This document shows, one piece after another, positions 18,689-26,896 of a stretch of DNA of 41,734 nt (position 1 is the stretch's first letter; every line of letters begins with the position of its first letter). The position numbers and the translations under genes are program-made. A model generated the notes under the pieces. It did not search any database, was not told where the DNA came from, and saw only the letters and a program-made list of their open reading frames with translations. Source of the DNA: Bacteroidales bacterium (lineage in GTDB: Bacteria > Bacteroidota > Bacteroidia > Bacteroidales > CG2-30-32-10); NCBI GenBank assembly GCA_035353855.1, contig DAOQAK010000037.1, positions 1-41,734 on the forward strand, in the 5' to 3' direction.

Positions 18689-19816
18689 TCAACCAACCTT
18701 CCGATATCTGCGGACGGCAATGGTTATCGCTGTTACAGCATAAATAGAGATGCTTATCAGTTGTCGTTTTATATCAATTAAACCGGAGCCTTTGAGTAGC
18801 ACCATGCGCGTAACTTCAATAAAATATGCAACCGGGTTTATAATATTTATTTTCTGCGCCCACACAGGCATGCTTTCTACGGGCGTGAACAGGCCACTCA
18901 TCAAAATAAATATCACCATAAAGAACCAGGTGATGAACATGGCCTGCTGCTGTGTATTATTTACAGTTGAAACAAAAAGTCCGAGACTTAATACCACAAC
19001 AAGATAAATGGCAGCAAATAAAAAAAGTAAAAATACATTTCCCACAATCGGAATTCCGAAAATAAGTTTTCCGAGTAACAGTCCGAAACCCAACTCAAAC
19101 AAGGCAATCAGCCAGAACGGAAATAATTTCCCGATGATGAATTGATATTTTTTTATCGGTGTTATATTTATTTGTTCAATGGTTCCTATTTCTTTTTCAC
19201 GAACAATATTCAGCCCGGCAAGAAACAAACCTATAATGGTTACCAGCATTACCAGTATCCCCGGCACCATATAGTTTTTATAATTCAGTTCAGGATTATA
19301 CCAATACGAATATCGTGTATTGATAGATTGTGTCTGAATATTCCCGGGAATATTTGCCCATTTTGCAACAAGTTCCGCGTTATAATCAATTAAAATGGAA
19401 ACGGTGTAAGCATTGACTAAACCCGCAGAAGCCGCGTTAATAGCGTTAACTAACAACTGAATATCACATTTGTTTTCGTTTCGTAATTTTCGTTCAAAAT
19501 GTTCAGGAATCACCAGCACCATATCAGCATTTCCTTTCTTCAGATTTTCTTCACCATCATCAACATTAAATGAATACGAAGTTATCTTATAAAACGGCGA
19601 ACCGCTGAACTTGCTTATAATACTGCGCGACACGCTGCTCATATCTTTATCAACAATCGTAACGCGAATATTTTTCATTTCGAAAGTTGCTGCGCTTACC
19701 AGTATTATCATTTGTAAAAGAGGCATGATAAACATGATAGGCAACATGGCTTTGTTGCGTTTTATCTGAATGAATTCCTTTTGTATTAAAAATAAAATCG
19801 TTCTCATTTTTACCAA
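18689..19816 (-). CDS. ABC-2 type transporter permease (YbhR/YbhS-like), second copy
   Basis: This inner-membrane protein of 375 residues has one N-terminal membrane segment (about 25-45), a large periplasmic domain of about 130 residues, and a C-terminal cluster of five helices. The cytoplasmic-loop signature REKEIGTIEQINITPIKKYQFIIGKLFPFW marks the DrrB/YbhR-type ABC-2 family. An alternative start is Met4. It is the last gene of the efflux operon and pairs with the permease encoded just upstream to form the channel served by the two ATPases. Confidence 0.92.
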   Translation of the reverse strand: MVKMRTILFLIQKEFIQIKRNKAMLPIMFIMPLLQMIILVSAATFEMKNIRVTIVDKDMSSVSRSIISKFSGSPFYKITSYSFNVDDGEENLKKGNADMVLVIPEHFERKLRNENKCDIQLLVNAINAASAGLVNAYTVSILIDYNAELVAKWANIPGNIQTQSINTRYSYWYNPELNYKNYMVPGILVMLVTIIGLFLAGLNIVREKEIGTIEQINITPIKKYQFIIGKLFPFWLIALFELGFGLLLGKLIFGIPIVGNVFLLFLFAAIYLVVVLSLGLFVSTVNNTQQQAMFITWFFMVIFILMSGLFTPVESMPVWAQKINIINPVAYFIEVTRMVLLKGSGLIDIKRQLISISIYAVTAITIAVRRYRKVG

Positions 19817-19822
19817 TATATG

Positions 19823-19900
19823 AAAGGTATAGGGGTATAAGGAAATATTTTAAAATAAAACCTTTACCCTTATACCTTTATACCATATACCCTTATACCT
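19823..19900. repeat. Gene-less inverted-repeat element of the TATACC family
   Basis: Left arm aaaggtataggggtataagg (19823-19842) and right arm (19861-19900) are inverted copies of TATACC words separated by about 18 bp. The 14-mer tatacccttatacc (19886-19899) recurs at 30992-31005 and, inverted, at 30476-30489. It fills the gap between the two permease genes. Confidence 0.8.
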
Positions 19901-19915
19901 CATTTTACTTTTCAT

Positions 19916-21022
19916 TTATTCTAAACGAATTTTAAATTTCTTCGCACTTACAATAATTAAAAACAACGTCATTCCGGTCAGGATTAATAATTCTTTCCAT
20001 ATATAACTTACACCAAGTCCTTTCAGGACAATGGCTTTAATGATTATCAAAAACCATTTTGCCGGAATAATATAACTCAACCATTGCAAAATCTGCGGCA
20101 TATTTTCGACCGGGAAAATAAATCCCGATAACAGAATAACGGGCAATAGTAGTCCTGCAAAAGAAATCAGCATGGCTGTCATCTGGCTGTTGGTAACCGT
20201 TGAGATAAATATTCCAAGTGATAATGCTGTTAAGATAAAAAGTAAACACACGGCAAACAATAAAAAGTAACTTCCGGCGATATGCATTCCAAAAACAAAT
20301 TTCCCTAAAAGTATTATGGTTACTGAGTTTACCGATGCAAGAAGAACATAAGGAATCACTTTCCCTAAAATAATCAATCCGGGTTTTAATGGCGAAACCA
20401 GCAGCACTTCCATAGTTCCCAATTCTTTTTCGCGCGCAATGGAAATTGATGTCATCATTGCTGAAACCAGCATCAGCAATATTGTTATGATTCCGGGGAT
20501 AAACATGAAAACACTTTTCATTTCGGGATTGTAATACATCCGCACTTGTGGATTTATCCTGAACGGAATTGCTTGTTCACCCATCAATTCAACCTGAAAA
20601 TTATTAATGATTGCATTTGTATAATTAACAATAAGGTTTGCATTGTTGGGATCGGAAGCATCGGCTATAAGCTGTATTCCGGCGGTTCCATCTTTTTTTA
20701 ATTTCTTTGAAAAATTTTCCTGAAAAATAATTACCTCTTTAATTTTTCCCGTTCTGAAATTGGGTTCGATATCATTTACCGAATTCAAATTTGCATTGAG
20801 TTTAAAGTAACCGGAAGAAAGAATTTTCTGTGTAAGCTTGGTTGTGATTTCATCTTTCGATTGGTCGAGAATGGCTATGTGTGCGTCTTTAAGGTCGGTG
20901 TTAATGGCATAACCAAATAACATAATCAGTGCTATAGGCATACCAAACAACACAATCACCGAGCGGTAATCGCGGAAAATATGGAAGAATTCTTTTTTTA
21001 TAAAACCAAGGAATCGCTTCAT
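19916..21022 (-). CDS. ABC-2 type transporter permease (YbhR/YbhS-like), first copy
   Basis: The 368-residue inner-membrane protein has the same layout as its neighbour. A first membrane helix (VIVLFGMPIALIMLFGYAI) is followed by a periplasmic domain, the cytoplasmic signature REKELGTMEVLLVSPLKPGLIILGKVIPY, and further helices. Its length matches E. coli YbhS/YbhR. With the ATPases, lipoprotein HlyD and TolC homologues upstream it makes a complete tripartite export route. The gap upstream (72 bp) contains a GC-rich palindrome, and the gap downstream (99 bp) a TATACC-type element. Confidence 0.92.
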   Translation of the reverse strand: MKRFLGFIKKEFFHIFRDYRSVIVLFGMPIALIMLFGYAINTDLKDAHIAILDQSKDEITTKLTQKILSSGYFKLNANLNSVNDIEPNFRTGKIKEVIIFQENFSKKLKKDGTAGIQLIADASDPNNANLIVNYTNAIINNFQVELMGEQAIPFRINPQVRMYYNPEMKSVFMFIPGIITILLMLVSAMMTSISIAREKELGTMEVLLVSPLKPGLIILGKVIPYVLLASVNSVTIILLGKFVFGMHIAGSYFLLFAVCLLFILTALSLGIFISTVTNSQMTAMLISFAGLLLPVILLSGFIFPVENMPQILQWLSYIIPAKWFLIIIKAIVLKGLGVSYIWKELLILTGMTLFLIIVSAKKFKIRLE

Positions 21023-21043
21023 AAACCTTTAGTAATTTACAAT

Positions 21044-21085
21044 AAGTAACAAGTCGTAAGTAGTCCGCCGCGGCGGAGTCGTAAG
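21044..21085. repeat. Left inverted-repeat flank of a four-helix-bundle gene, with GC palindrome
   Basis: The word aagtaacaagt (21044-21054) is the exact reverse complement of acttgttactt (21521-21531) on the other side of the four-helix gene. The perfect 14-bp palindrome tccgccgcggcgga occupies 21064-21077, bracketed by two gtcgtaag/gtaag words. Confidence 0.7.
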
Positions 21086-21094
21086 TTGTGCATA

Positions 21095-21448
21095 TTATGA
21101 AAGATTAGATTTCTGTAATCCACGCAACATTTTTTGTATTTCGGTTACCTCGCTTACTAGTTTCTCAAAATTGTTTTTGTTCAGATAACCTAAATTATTT
21201 GAAATAATTAATAATGTTTCTGTTTCAAAAGATGAACCTAAGGCAATACTTAAAAAATGGTTAAAATCTTTTGATGTAGTTCTTCCGGAGCCTTCAGCAA
21301 TATTAGAAGGTATAGAAACTACGCTTCTTGTTATTTGAGAAATAATTCCGAACTGTTCCTGAGAAGGAAATGTTTTCGTTTCTTTATAAATATTTGTAGT
21401 AAGTTCAACAGCTTTTTGCCAAACTTTAAGTTGTTTAAAATTGTTCAT
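21095..21448 (-). CDS. Four-helix-bundle protein (23S rRNA intervening-sequence protein family)
   Basis: The 117-residue protein fits the family of small four-helix-bundle proteins found in 23S rRNA intervening sequences and in diversity-generating retroelements (Avd-like). Signs are the start LKVWQKAVELTTNIYKETKTFP, the core ITRSVVSIPSNIAEGSGRTTSKDFNHFL and the GSSFETETLLIISNNLGY region. It probably binds nucleic acid or forms a basic oligomer, and its cellular role is unknown. It sits inside an efflux operon between a membrane protein and a permease, on the same strand, and has inverted word repeats on both sides. That suggests insertion of a repeat-bounded cassette. Confidence 0.85.
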   Translation of the reverse strand: MNNFKQLKVWQKAVELTTNIYKETKTFPSQEQFGIISQITRSVVSIPSNIAEGSGRTTSKDFNHFLSIALGSSFETETLLIISNNLGYLNKNNFEKLVSEVTEIQKMLRGLQKSNLS

Positions 21449-21487
21449 ATTGATTATTTTTTGTGTTTATATTTTATTTCATTTTTT

Positions 21488-21538
21488 ATCTTGTGTCTTA
21501 CTACTATCTTGTGTCTTACTACTTGTTACTTACTACTA
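21488..21538. repeat. Right repeat flank of the four-helix-bundle gene
   Basis: Two tandem copies of atcttgtgtcttactact (from 21488 and 21507) lead into acttgttacttactacta. The last word is inverted relative to the left flank at 21044-21060. Confidence 0.75.
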
Positions 21539-21539
21539 T

Positions 21540-21986
21540 TTATACATTGATTGTATTTTTTATTCCTGAAATAAAAAACCTGACGGCTGAAAGTGATAAA
21601 GGAATTCCCATTGCAACATAAAACGTATAAAGTACTTCGTGGTTAATAATATCAATCTTTCGAAGTATTATACCTGTTGTTATCATTACAGCCATTAGAA
21701 TGTAACTCTTGAAATTAAAAAATGAGAAAAAACAGGGATAATCAATTTTTAAAAGTGATATACGTTGTATATGTTTCTTTGAGATTTTTGTAAAAAGAAA
21801 AATATAAAAACATATTCCAAAAATCAGTGCAACTAACAATTCAGGAAAAAGATAATGATGTATTGGAACTAGTATCAATAATCCTCTTGCTATTAGTATA
21901 CATCCCGCAAAACACCATACACAGCCTGCTGCGAAAAGCAATGCTCTCTTGTTTACCGATGGTTTATATTTTTCAAAAAAATTCAT
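21540..21986 (-). CDS. Unrecognised four-helix membrane protein in the efflux operon
   Basis: I do not recognise this 148-residue protein. It has four probable membrane helices: about 16-35 (LLFAAGCVWCFAGCILIARG), 45-65, 92-108 and 118-140. A basic cytoplasmic loop (TKISKKHIQRISLLKI) lies between helices two and three. It starts 14 bp after the second ABC ATPase gene, so it is very probably co-transcribed with it. An accessory or small inner-membrane role in the exporter can be guessed from position only. Confidence 0.7.
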   Translation of the reverse strand: MNFFEKYKPSVNKRALLFAAGCVWCFAGCILIARGLLILVPIHHYLFPELLVALIFGICFYIFLFTKISKKHIQRISLLKIDYPCFFSFFNFKSYILMAVMITTGIILRKIDIINHEVLYTFYVAMGIPLSLSAVRFFISGIKNTINV

Positions 21987-22000
21987 TTTGATAATTTTAT

Positions 22001-22732
22001 TTAATTTCTTGCCAATTTCAGAAATACTTCATTCATCGTATTTGTATTAAATTTTTCTTTTAATTTTCCGGGAGTATCCAGCGCTTCAATACGGCCATCA
22101 ACCATTATCGAAACACGGTCGCAGTACTCAGCTTCATCCATGTAATGCGTGGTTATGAAAACTGTTACTCCTTCACTTGCTGCTTCATAAATCATTTTCC
22201 AGAACTGCCTGCGTGTTATAGGATCTACGCCACTTGTAGGCTCATCAAGAAAAATAATTTTAGGTTCATGAATTAATGCCACTGAAAAAGCAAGCTTCTG
22301 CTTCCATCCTAATGGCAATGACTTAATAACTTCATTCTTCGCTTCACTCAGTTCTAATTTCGACAATAACTTTTCCGAACGCTCCATGATCTCTTTCCTG
22401 GAAAGCCCGTAAATACCGGCATAGAAACGAATATTTTCAAAAACACTCAGGTCTTCATAAAGCGAAAACCGCTGACTCATATAACCAATATTTTTCTTTA
22501 TCTCTTCTGTTTGTTTGTAAACATCAAATCCTGCAACTTTTACTTCACCCGATGTTGGTTTCGATAATCCGCAAAGTATCTTCATTGCTGTTGTTTTGCC
22601 CGCTCCATTCGCACCAAGAAAACCAAATATCTCTCCTTTGAAAACATCAAAAGTCAGATTGTCGTTGGCAACGAAGCTTCCAAACTTTTTTACCAGATTT
22701 TTGACTTCTATTATTTTTTCAATTTCATTCAT
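22001..22732 (-). CDS. ABC transporter ATP-binding protein, YbhF C-half-like
   Basis: The 243-residue ATPase has Walker A GANGAGKT (40-47), Q-loop region NIGYMSQRFSLYEDLSVFEN, Walker B KIIFLDEPTSGVDP and an H-loop ITTHYMDEAEYCDRV. The signature motif is LPLGWKQ (139-145) instead of LSGGQ. That change is typical of the second nucleotide-binding half of the fused E. coli YbhF exporter ATPase. Here the two halves are separate genes, 101 bp apart with repeats between. It would drive the ABC-2 permeases encoded downstream. Confidence 0.93.
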   Translation of the reverse strand: MNEIEKIIEVKNLVKKFGSFVANDNLTFDVFKGEIFGFLGANGAGKTTAMKILCGLSKPTSGEVKVAGFDVYKQTEEIKKNIGYMSQRFSLYEDLSVFENIRFYAGIYGLSRKEIMERSEKLLSKLELSEAKNEVIKSLPLGWKQKLAFSVALIHEPKIIFLDEPTSGVDPITRRQFWKMIYEAASEGVTVFITTHYMDEAEYCDRVSIMVDGRIEALDTPGKLKEKFNTNTMNEVFLKLARN

Positions 22733-22738
22733 TTTTCT

Positions 22739-22828
22739 TTACCACTAAGACACAAAGGACACTAAGTTTCACTAAGAAATATTAATTTCATTTTTCTTGC
22801 CTACTGCTAATTGCAAACTGCATACTAA
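22739..22828. repeat. Intergenic word repeats (cactaag and ctgc families)
   Basis: The gap between the two ATPase genes contains the degenerate words ccactaagacacaaagg and cactaagtttcactaag (22740-22775), then gcctactgctaattgcaaactgc (from about 22800). Such words recur between genes in many Bacteroidota genomes. Their function is unknown. Confidence 0.65.
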
Positions 22829-22833
22829 AAAAA

Positions 22834-23757
22834 TTAATTATTTTTTTCTTCTTTCTTCCTCATCAAATCCATAAAACAATCTTCAATAGTAGGTTCGGTT
22901 TTTTGAACAACAACATTTTGAAATCCTTCTGAAATCAATTGTTTTGCGAATTCATTTTCGTTCAATCCATCATTAAAAATTGCATGTAAAAATTCTCCAA
23001 ACGGATAAACAGTTTCTAAATCACTTGATTTTTCCAGTGTTTTAAGGAGCTTATAAATATTATCCGCTTTAACCGAAAACAATTTCTTATTAAATGATTT
23101 TATGATATTATCTGGTTTTTCAATTGAAAGTATACGTCCATCCTGAATAAGAGCAACACGGTCACACAAGCTTGCCTCATCCATATAAGGAGTTGAAACC
23201 AAAATGGTGATCCCCACATTCTTTAGTCGCATCAGCATTTCCCAAAATTCTTTTCGTGAAACAGCATCAACGCCGGTTGTAGGTTCATCAAGGAAAAGCA
23301 CGTCGGGCTTGTGAATCATGGCGCACGACAATGCCAGTTTTTGTTTCATACCACCGGATAATTTTCCTGCAAGCCTGTCCTTAAAAGGCTCAATCTGACT
23401 GTAAATATCTTTTACCAGGTGATAGTTTTCTTCAATAGTTGTTCCGAAAATAGTTGCAAAGAATTCAAGATTTTCTTTTACCGACAAATCCTGGTACAAC
23501 GAGAATTTACCGGGCATATAGCCAACAATATTCCTTATTTGTTTATATTCCTTAACAACATCAAAACCTTCAACAGTTGCCGAACCATTATCTGGTTTAA
23601 GTAATGTTGTAAGAATGCGGAATAGCGTGGTTTTGCCGGCACCATCAGGACCAATGATTCCAAACAATTCACCTTTTGAAACAGAAAAAGATGTTTCATG
23701 CAAAGCCTGAACTTTTTCGTAAGATTTGGTTATATTTTTTACTTCAACTGAGACCAC
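22834..23757 (-). CDS. ABC transporter ATP-binding protein, YbhF N-half-like
   Basis: The 307-residue ATPase has Walker A GPDGAGKT (36-43), a normal signature LSGGMKQ (133-139) and Walker B DVLFLDEPTTGVD (152-164), followed by a DrrA-type C-terminal extension of about 90 residues. GPDGAGKTT instead of GPNGAGKTT is typical of the first half of YbhF-type fused ATPases. Together with the 243-residue ATPase it would form a heterodimeric nucleotide-binding pair. It begins 33 bp after the HlyD-type lipoprotein gene. Confidence 0.93.
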   Translation of the reverse strand: MVSVEVKNITKSYEKVQALHETSFSVSKGELFGIIGPDGAGKTTLFRILTTLLKPDNGSATVEGFDVVKEYKQIRNIVGYMPGKFSLYQDLSVKENLEFFATIFGTTIEENYHLVKDIYSQIEPFKDRLAGKLSGGMKQKLALSCAMIHKPDVLFLDEPTTGVDAVSRKEFWEMLMRLKNVGITILVSTPYMDEASLCDRVALIQDGRILSIEKPDNIIKSFNKKLFSVKADNIYKLLKTLEKSSDLETVYPFGEFLHAIFNDGLNENEFAKQLISEGFQNVVVQKTEPTIEDCFMDLMRKKEEKNN

Positions 23758-23790
23758 TTTTTCTTATTCAATCATTTAATCATTCTTTAA

Positions 23791-24690
23791 TTAAAATTTC
23801 ACCTCTCCCGGCATTCCAATCTTCAAAGTACCGTCATTCTTAACTTTCACTTTTACGGCATAAACCAGATTTACACGTTCTTCTTTTGTTTGGATGATTT
23901 TCGGTGTGAACTCAGCTGATGAAGAAATCCAACTGACTATGCCTTCATATTCTTTTAGATCTTTTTCATTTTTATCAACCAGCACTTTAACTTTTTGTTC
24001 CAGTTTCAAATTCGGTAATTGTGCACCGCTTACATAAACCCGCAAATAAATATAATCCAGATCGGCTATTTTATATAATGCTTTTCCCTGAATTACAACC
24101 TCGTTAGCTTCAGAATATTTTGTAAGAACAGTTCCTTCAATAGGATTAATAATATATGAACGTTTAATTTGATCGGTCAGTTGGGCTATTTGTTTATCAT
24201 ATGCCTCAAGTTCATTAAGTACAGGCTCGTTCTGCGTTTCAATTGATGACATTTGTTTTTCATAAACAGCAATCACTCCATTAATGTTGTCAATCTGTTG
24301 CTGAGTAGCAGCGCCATCTTTAAACAATTTCTCCAATCTGTTTTTTTCAACTTCAGAAGTTTTTTTCTGTTCTTCAATAACTTTTATCTGAGCAGTAATA
24401 TAATCAGCTTTATTTGAAGCTGCCTTACGTTGAGCAATCAATGCTTCGCGCTTTAGTGCTAGTTGAACGGTATCTATCAAAGCCACAGTATCGCCCGATT
24501 TCAGCGCCTGTCCTTCATCAACTTTTAGCCAAAGAATTTTTCCCGCACTTTCTGAAGATATGGTAACTTCAGTCGATTCGAACGTTCCGTAAGCATCCGA
24601 CTTATCGCTGCCGCCGTTACATGCTGCCAGTAAAATAATTGCCGAAAAAAGAATTATATGTGTTTTCATAAAGAAATATTTATTGTTCAT
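23791..24690 (-). CDS. HlyD-family periplasmic adaptor, predicted lipoprotein
   Basis: The 299-residue protein has a lipoprotein signal with lipobox LAAC (Cys24; Cys17 if translation starts at Met8) and a membrane-fusion-protein layout. A biotinyl-lipoyl-like half (about 35-75: VTISSESAGKILWLKVDEGQALKSGDTVALID) is followed by a coiled-coil hairpin (about 75-175), the second lipoyl half (SYIINPIEGTVLTKYSEANEVVIQGKALYKI) and a beta-barrel. It resembles E. coli YbhG and would bridge the ABC-2 permeases and the TolC-like protein. The gap upstream (128 bp) to the TolC gene holds word repeats. Both starts are possible and the choice does not alter the lipobox. Confidence 0.92.
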   Translation of the reverse strand: MNNKYFFMKTHIILFSAIILLAACNGGSDKSDAYGTFESTEVTISSESAGKILWLKVDEGQALKSGDTVALIDTVQLALKREALIAQRKAASNKADYITAQIKVIEEQKKTSEVEKNRLEKLFKDGAATQQQIDNINGVIAVYEKQMSSIETQNEPVLNELEAYDKQIAQLTDQIKRSYIINPIEGTVLTKYSEANEVVIQGKALYKIADLDYIYLRVYVSGAQLPNLKLEQKVKVLVDKNEKDLKEYEGIVSWISSSAEFTPKIIQTKEERVNLVYAVKVKVKNDGTLKIGMPGEVKF

Positions 24691-24698
24691 TTAAATTT

Positions 24699-24815
24699 TT
24701 AACCGCAAAGATTCGCAGAGTTTATCGCAAAGAAAGCAAAGAAAAAAAATCAATTTCTCCCATTCACCATTTCGCCATTTCTTTCGACTCGCTACTTGCA
24801 TCTTGCTACTCATTT
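24699..24815. repeat. Intergenic word repeats (cgcaaag and cttgc families)
   Basis: The words accgcaaagattcgcagag and cgcaaagaaagcaaag (24701-24744) and ctcgctacttgcatcttgctactc (about 24788-24811) fill the gap between the adaptor and outer-membrane genes. They belong to the same class of short degenerate intergenic repeats seen elsewhere in this window. Confidence 0.6.
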
Positions 24816-24818
24816 ATT

Positions 24819-26108
24819 TTAAAAGTTTCCTTTCAATGTCAAATAATCAACTTTTGTTTTAGCTAATAGAATTTTATGTGACTGTAAATTTATTTTCGAT
24901 TGTAATAGATTGTTCATTTCTGTAAGATATTCCGTTGATGTTATTGTTCCGTTTTCAAGTTGCGATTCGGCAGTTTTCACAACTTTTTCGCGAATGCTGA
25001 TGATGTCATTATCACTCTCTATCATGTTTTCATATTTTGCAATGTCTGCAATATATTTTTCCAGAAGAATTTTTATCCCCTGGTTAAAAGTTTCCTTCTG
25101 TGTTTCGAGGACTTGCTTTTGAATATCTATTATTTTTTTATCATTCTTCGTTTCGTTCCAATCCCAAAGTGTCCACGATACTTTTGCACCAAGCATATAA
25201 AAAGCATCAAATGTATTTGAAAGCATATTCAATCCCGGACGACCATATCCTAATTGCCCAAATGCCGCAACTTTCGGCATAAGTTTGCAATCGAGTAACG
25301 ATTTTGAAATATCAAGTTTTTGTTCTTGCAATTCAAAAACTTTTACTTCGGGTCTCTTATTATCATAATTTGTAGAAATAACAGATGCTTCAGGAAGTTT
25401 TAATTTTGCACTATCCGGAATGGTGATGTTCAGATAATCCCCAAGCATTTTATAACCGGAAGAAATGCTATAATCAATTTCAGAAATTTGCTGATCGATT
25501 TTAATAATTTCAGCTTTCAGAACAAGTGCATTGCTCTCAAGAACAACACCGTTCTTCACTCCAGATTCAATTTTAGCAAGTTTATTCTGAACATCTTTTT
25601 TTGAAATTTTCAACAACTTCTTATTTTCCTGAAGTGTAATTATTGAAAAATAAATAGTGTTTACTTTATCTTTCAGTTTGTACAATTCCGATTCAACACT
25701 TTGCAAATCGGCCTGAATACTGGCTTTTTCGAGTTTATTCTTTGCCGAAACCAGTCCGCCGTCATAAATAACCTGAGTAACATCAAGTGTTGCTTTATAA
25801 GCATCTTTGTACAATGATGGAATCTCAACATTCGGAATTTTTATAGGTAGCTCGGTGGTTTCCGATTGATAAGTAGCTTGTCCGTTCAATGCAATTTGCG
25901 GAAGATATGCTTTCGCATTATCCGAAAGATTTATTTCGCTTGCATTATTTAATAAATTTTTTTGTTTTAATAACGGATAATTTTCCAGCGCTTTCTGCTG
26001 ACAAAAATCAAGAGTCAGCGTATCAGTTTGTGAAAACACCTGCTGGTTGAGCGCAGTCGAAACCAGCATTATCATTAATAAAAACAAAAGCAAAATATAT
26101 TTTTTCAT
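24819..26108 (-). CDS. TolC-like outer-membrane efflux protein
   Basis: The 429-residue protein has a signal peptide (cleavage near residue 26) and two repeated coiled-coil/OEP regions (about 30-215 and 225-425), as in the TolC family. Helical stretches such as KASIQADLQSVESELYKLKDKVN and the C-terminal AESQLENGTITSTEYLTEMNNLLQSKINL are typical. It would form the outer-membrane channel of the exporter. Its ATG overlaps the stop of the TetR gene by 4 bp, so it is translationally coupled to the regulator. Confidence 0.93.
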   Translation of the reverse strand: MKKYILLLFLLMIMLVSTALNQQVFSQTDTLTLDFCQQKALENYPLLKQKNLLNNASEINLSDNAKAYLPQIALNGQATYQSETTELPIKIPNVEIPSLYKDAYKATLDVTQVIYDGGLVSAKNKLEKASIQADLQSVESELYKLKDKVNTIYFSIITLQENKKLLKISKKDVQNKLAKIESGVKNGVVLESNALVLKAEIIKIDQQISEIDYSISSGYKMLGDYLNITIPDSAKLKLPEASVISTNYDNKRPEVKVFELQEQKLDISKSLLDCKLMPKVAAFGQLGYGRPGLNMLSNTFDAFYMLGAKVSWTLWDWNETKNDKKIIDIQKQVLETQKETFNQGIKILLEKYIADIAKYENMIESDNDIISIREKVVKTAESQLENGTITSTEYLTEMNNLLQSKINLQSHKILLAKTKVDYLTLKGNF

Positions 26109-26713
26109 TTTTTAATGGAATTAATTACAAATCTTTTCACTTCTTCTTTTCTTTCCGAAATAAATTGTTGATATGCATTGCTATCGTTATTAAAAATAAA
26201 TCCCTGAAGTATAGGCTTTCCAATAAATGGAAATATACACATCCCAAGAATATTAATAAGTAAATGAATAGGATTTACAGGACGAATGTTGCCTTTCTCA
26301 ACTTCTTTTTGAATCATCATTCCAAAATACTCCGGATTAACTCCAGAATGTTTAATAATCTTTATAAACCGTTCCGGATTACGGTTTACTTCATGAAGCA
26401 CAAATACCGGCAAATGAGGATTCTGTAAAAGCATTGTAATATAAATATCAACGAATGATTCTATCTTTTCAAAAATTGTTTTTTCGTTATTCACAATTTC
26501 GGCAACACGCGGGAAGAACTGCTCAAATGCCTCTTTTGATATTGCATCGAATAACTTGTCCTTGCTCCTGAAATAATAATGAAGCAACGCTTTGTTCATT
26601 TTGGCTTCATCGGCTATCTCCTGCATGCGTGCCCCATCAAAACCTTTCAATAAAAAAACTTTCTTTGCTGCTTCAAGAATTATTTTTTCCGTACTTTTAT
26701 CGCTGGTATTCAT
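26105..26713 (-). CDS. TetR-family regulator of the efflux operon
   Basis: The 202-residue protein has an N-terminal TetR helix-turn-helix (about 10-55: KVFLLKGFDGARMQEIADE, then KMNKALLHYYFRSKDKLFDAI) and a ligand-binding C-terminal half of the CecR/YbiH-like type. It is the first gene of the operon, as cecR heads ybhGFSR in E. coli, and overlaps the tolC-like gene. A palindromic candidate operator lies 27 bp upstream. I infer autoregulation and derepression of the exporter by a toxic ligand. Confidence 0.92.
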   Translation of the reverse strand: MNTSDKSTEKIILEAAKKVFLLKGFDGARMQEIADEAKMNKALLHYYFRSKDKLFDAISKEAFEQFFPRVAEIVNNEKTIFEKIESFVDIYITMLLQNPHLPVFVLHEVNRNPERFIKIIKHSGVNPEYFGMMIQKEVEKGNIRPVNPIHLLINILGMCIFPFIGKPILQGFIFNNDSNAYQQFISERKEEVKRFVINSIKK

Positions 26714-26739
26714 TGTTTTAAATTATGGTTATTATTTTT

Positions 26740-26767
26740 AACTATACGGTTTAATTATATAGTTTAA
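26740..26767. promoter_or_regulatory. Candidate TetR-type operator
   Basis: The arms aactata (26740-26746) and tatagtt (26758-26764) form a 7-bp inverted repeat with an 11-bp spacer. The same stretch contains a 12-bp direct repeat with two mismatches (tatacggtttaa 26743-26754, tatatagtttaa 26756-26767). It lies just upstream of the TetR gene, where an autoregulatory site is expected. Confidence 0.4.
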
Positions 26768-26845
26768 CCATTTGGTAAAATTAACAAATAAAAATGATTT
26801 GTCAAGTGTTTTATTAAAAAACTTTTCCTATTTAAATCTTTTTAT

Positions 26846-26853
26846 TAAATTTG
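26846..26853 (+). promoter_or_regulatory. -7 box for the second DUF4143 ATPase gene
   Basis: TAAATTTG matches TAnnTTTG, 43 bp upstream of the start at 26897. A four-codon reading frame (26886-26900) lies between box and gene and overlaps its ATG. Confidence 0.5.
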
Positions 26854-26896
26854 TGGAATTATAGTCTTTATTTTTATATTAATTTATGGACTTGGT

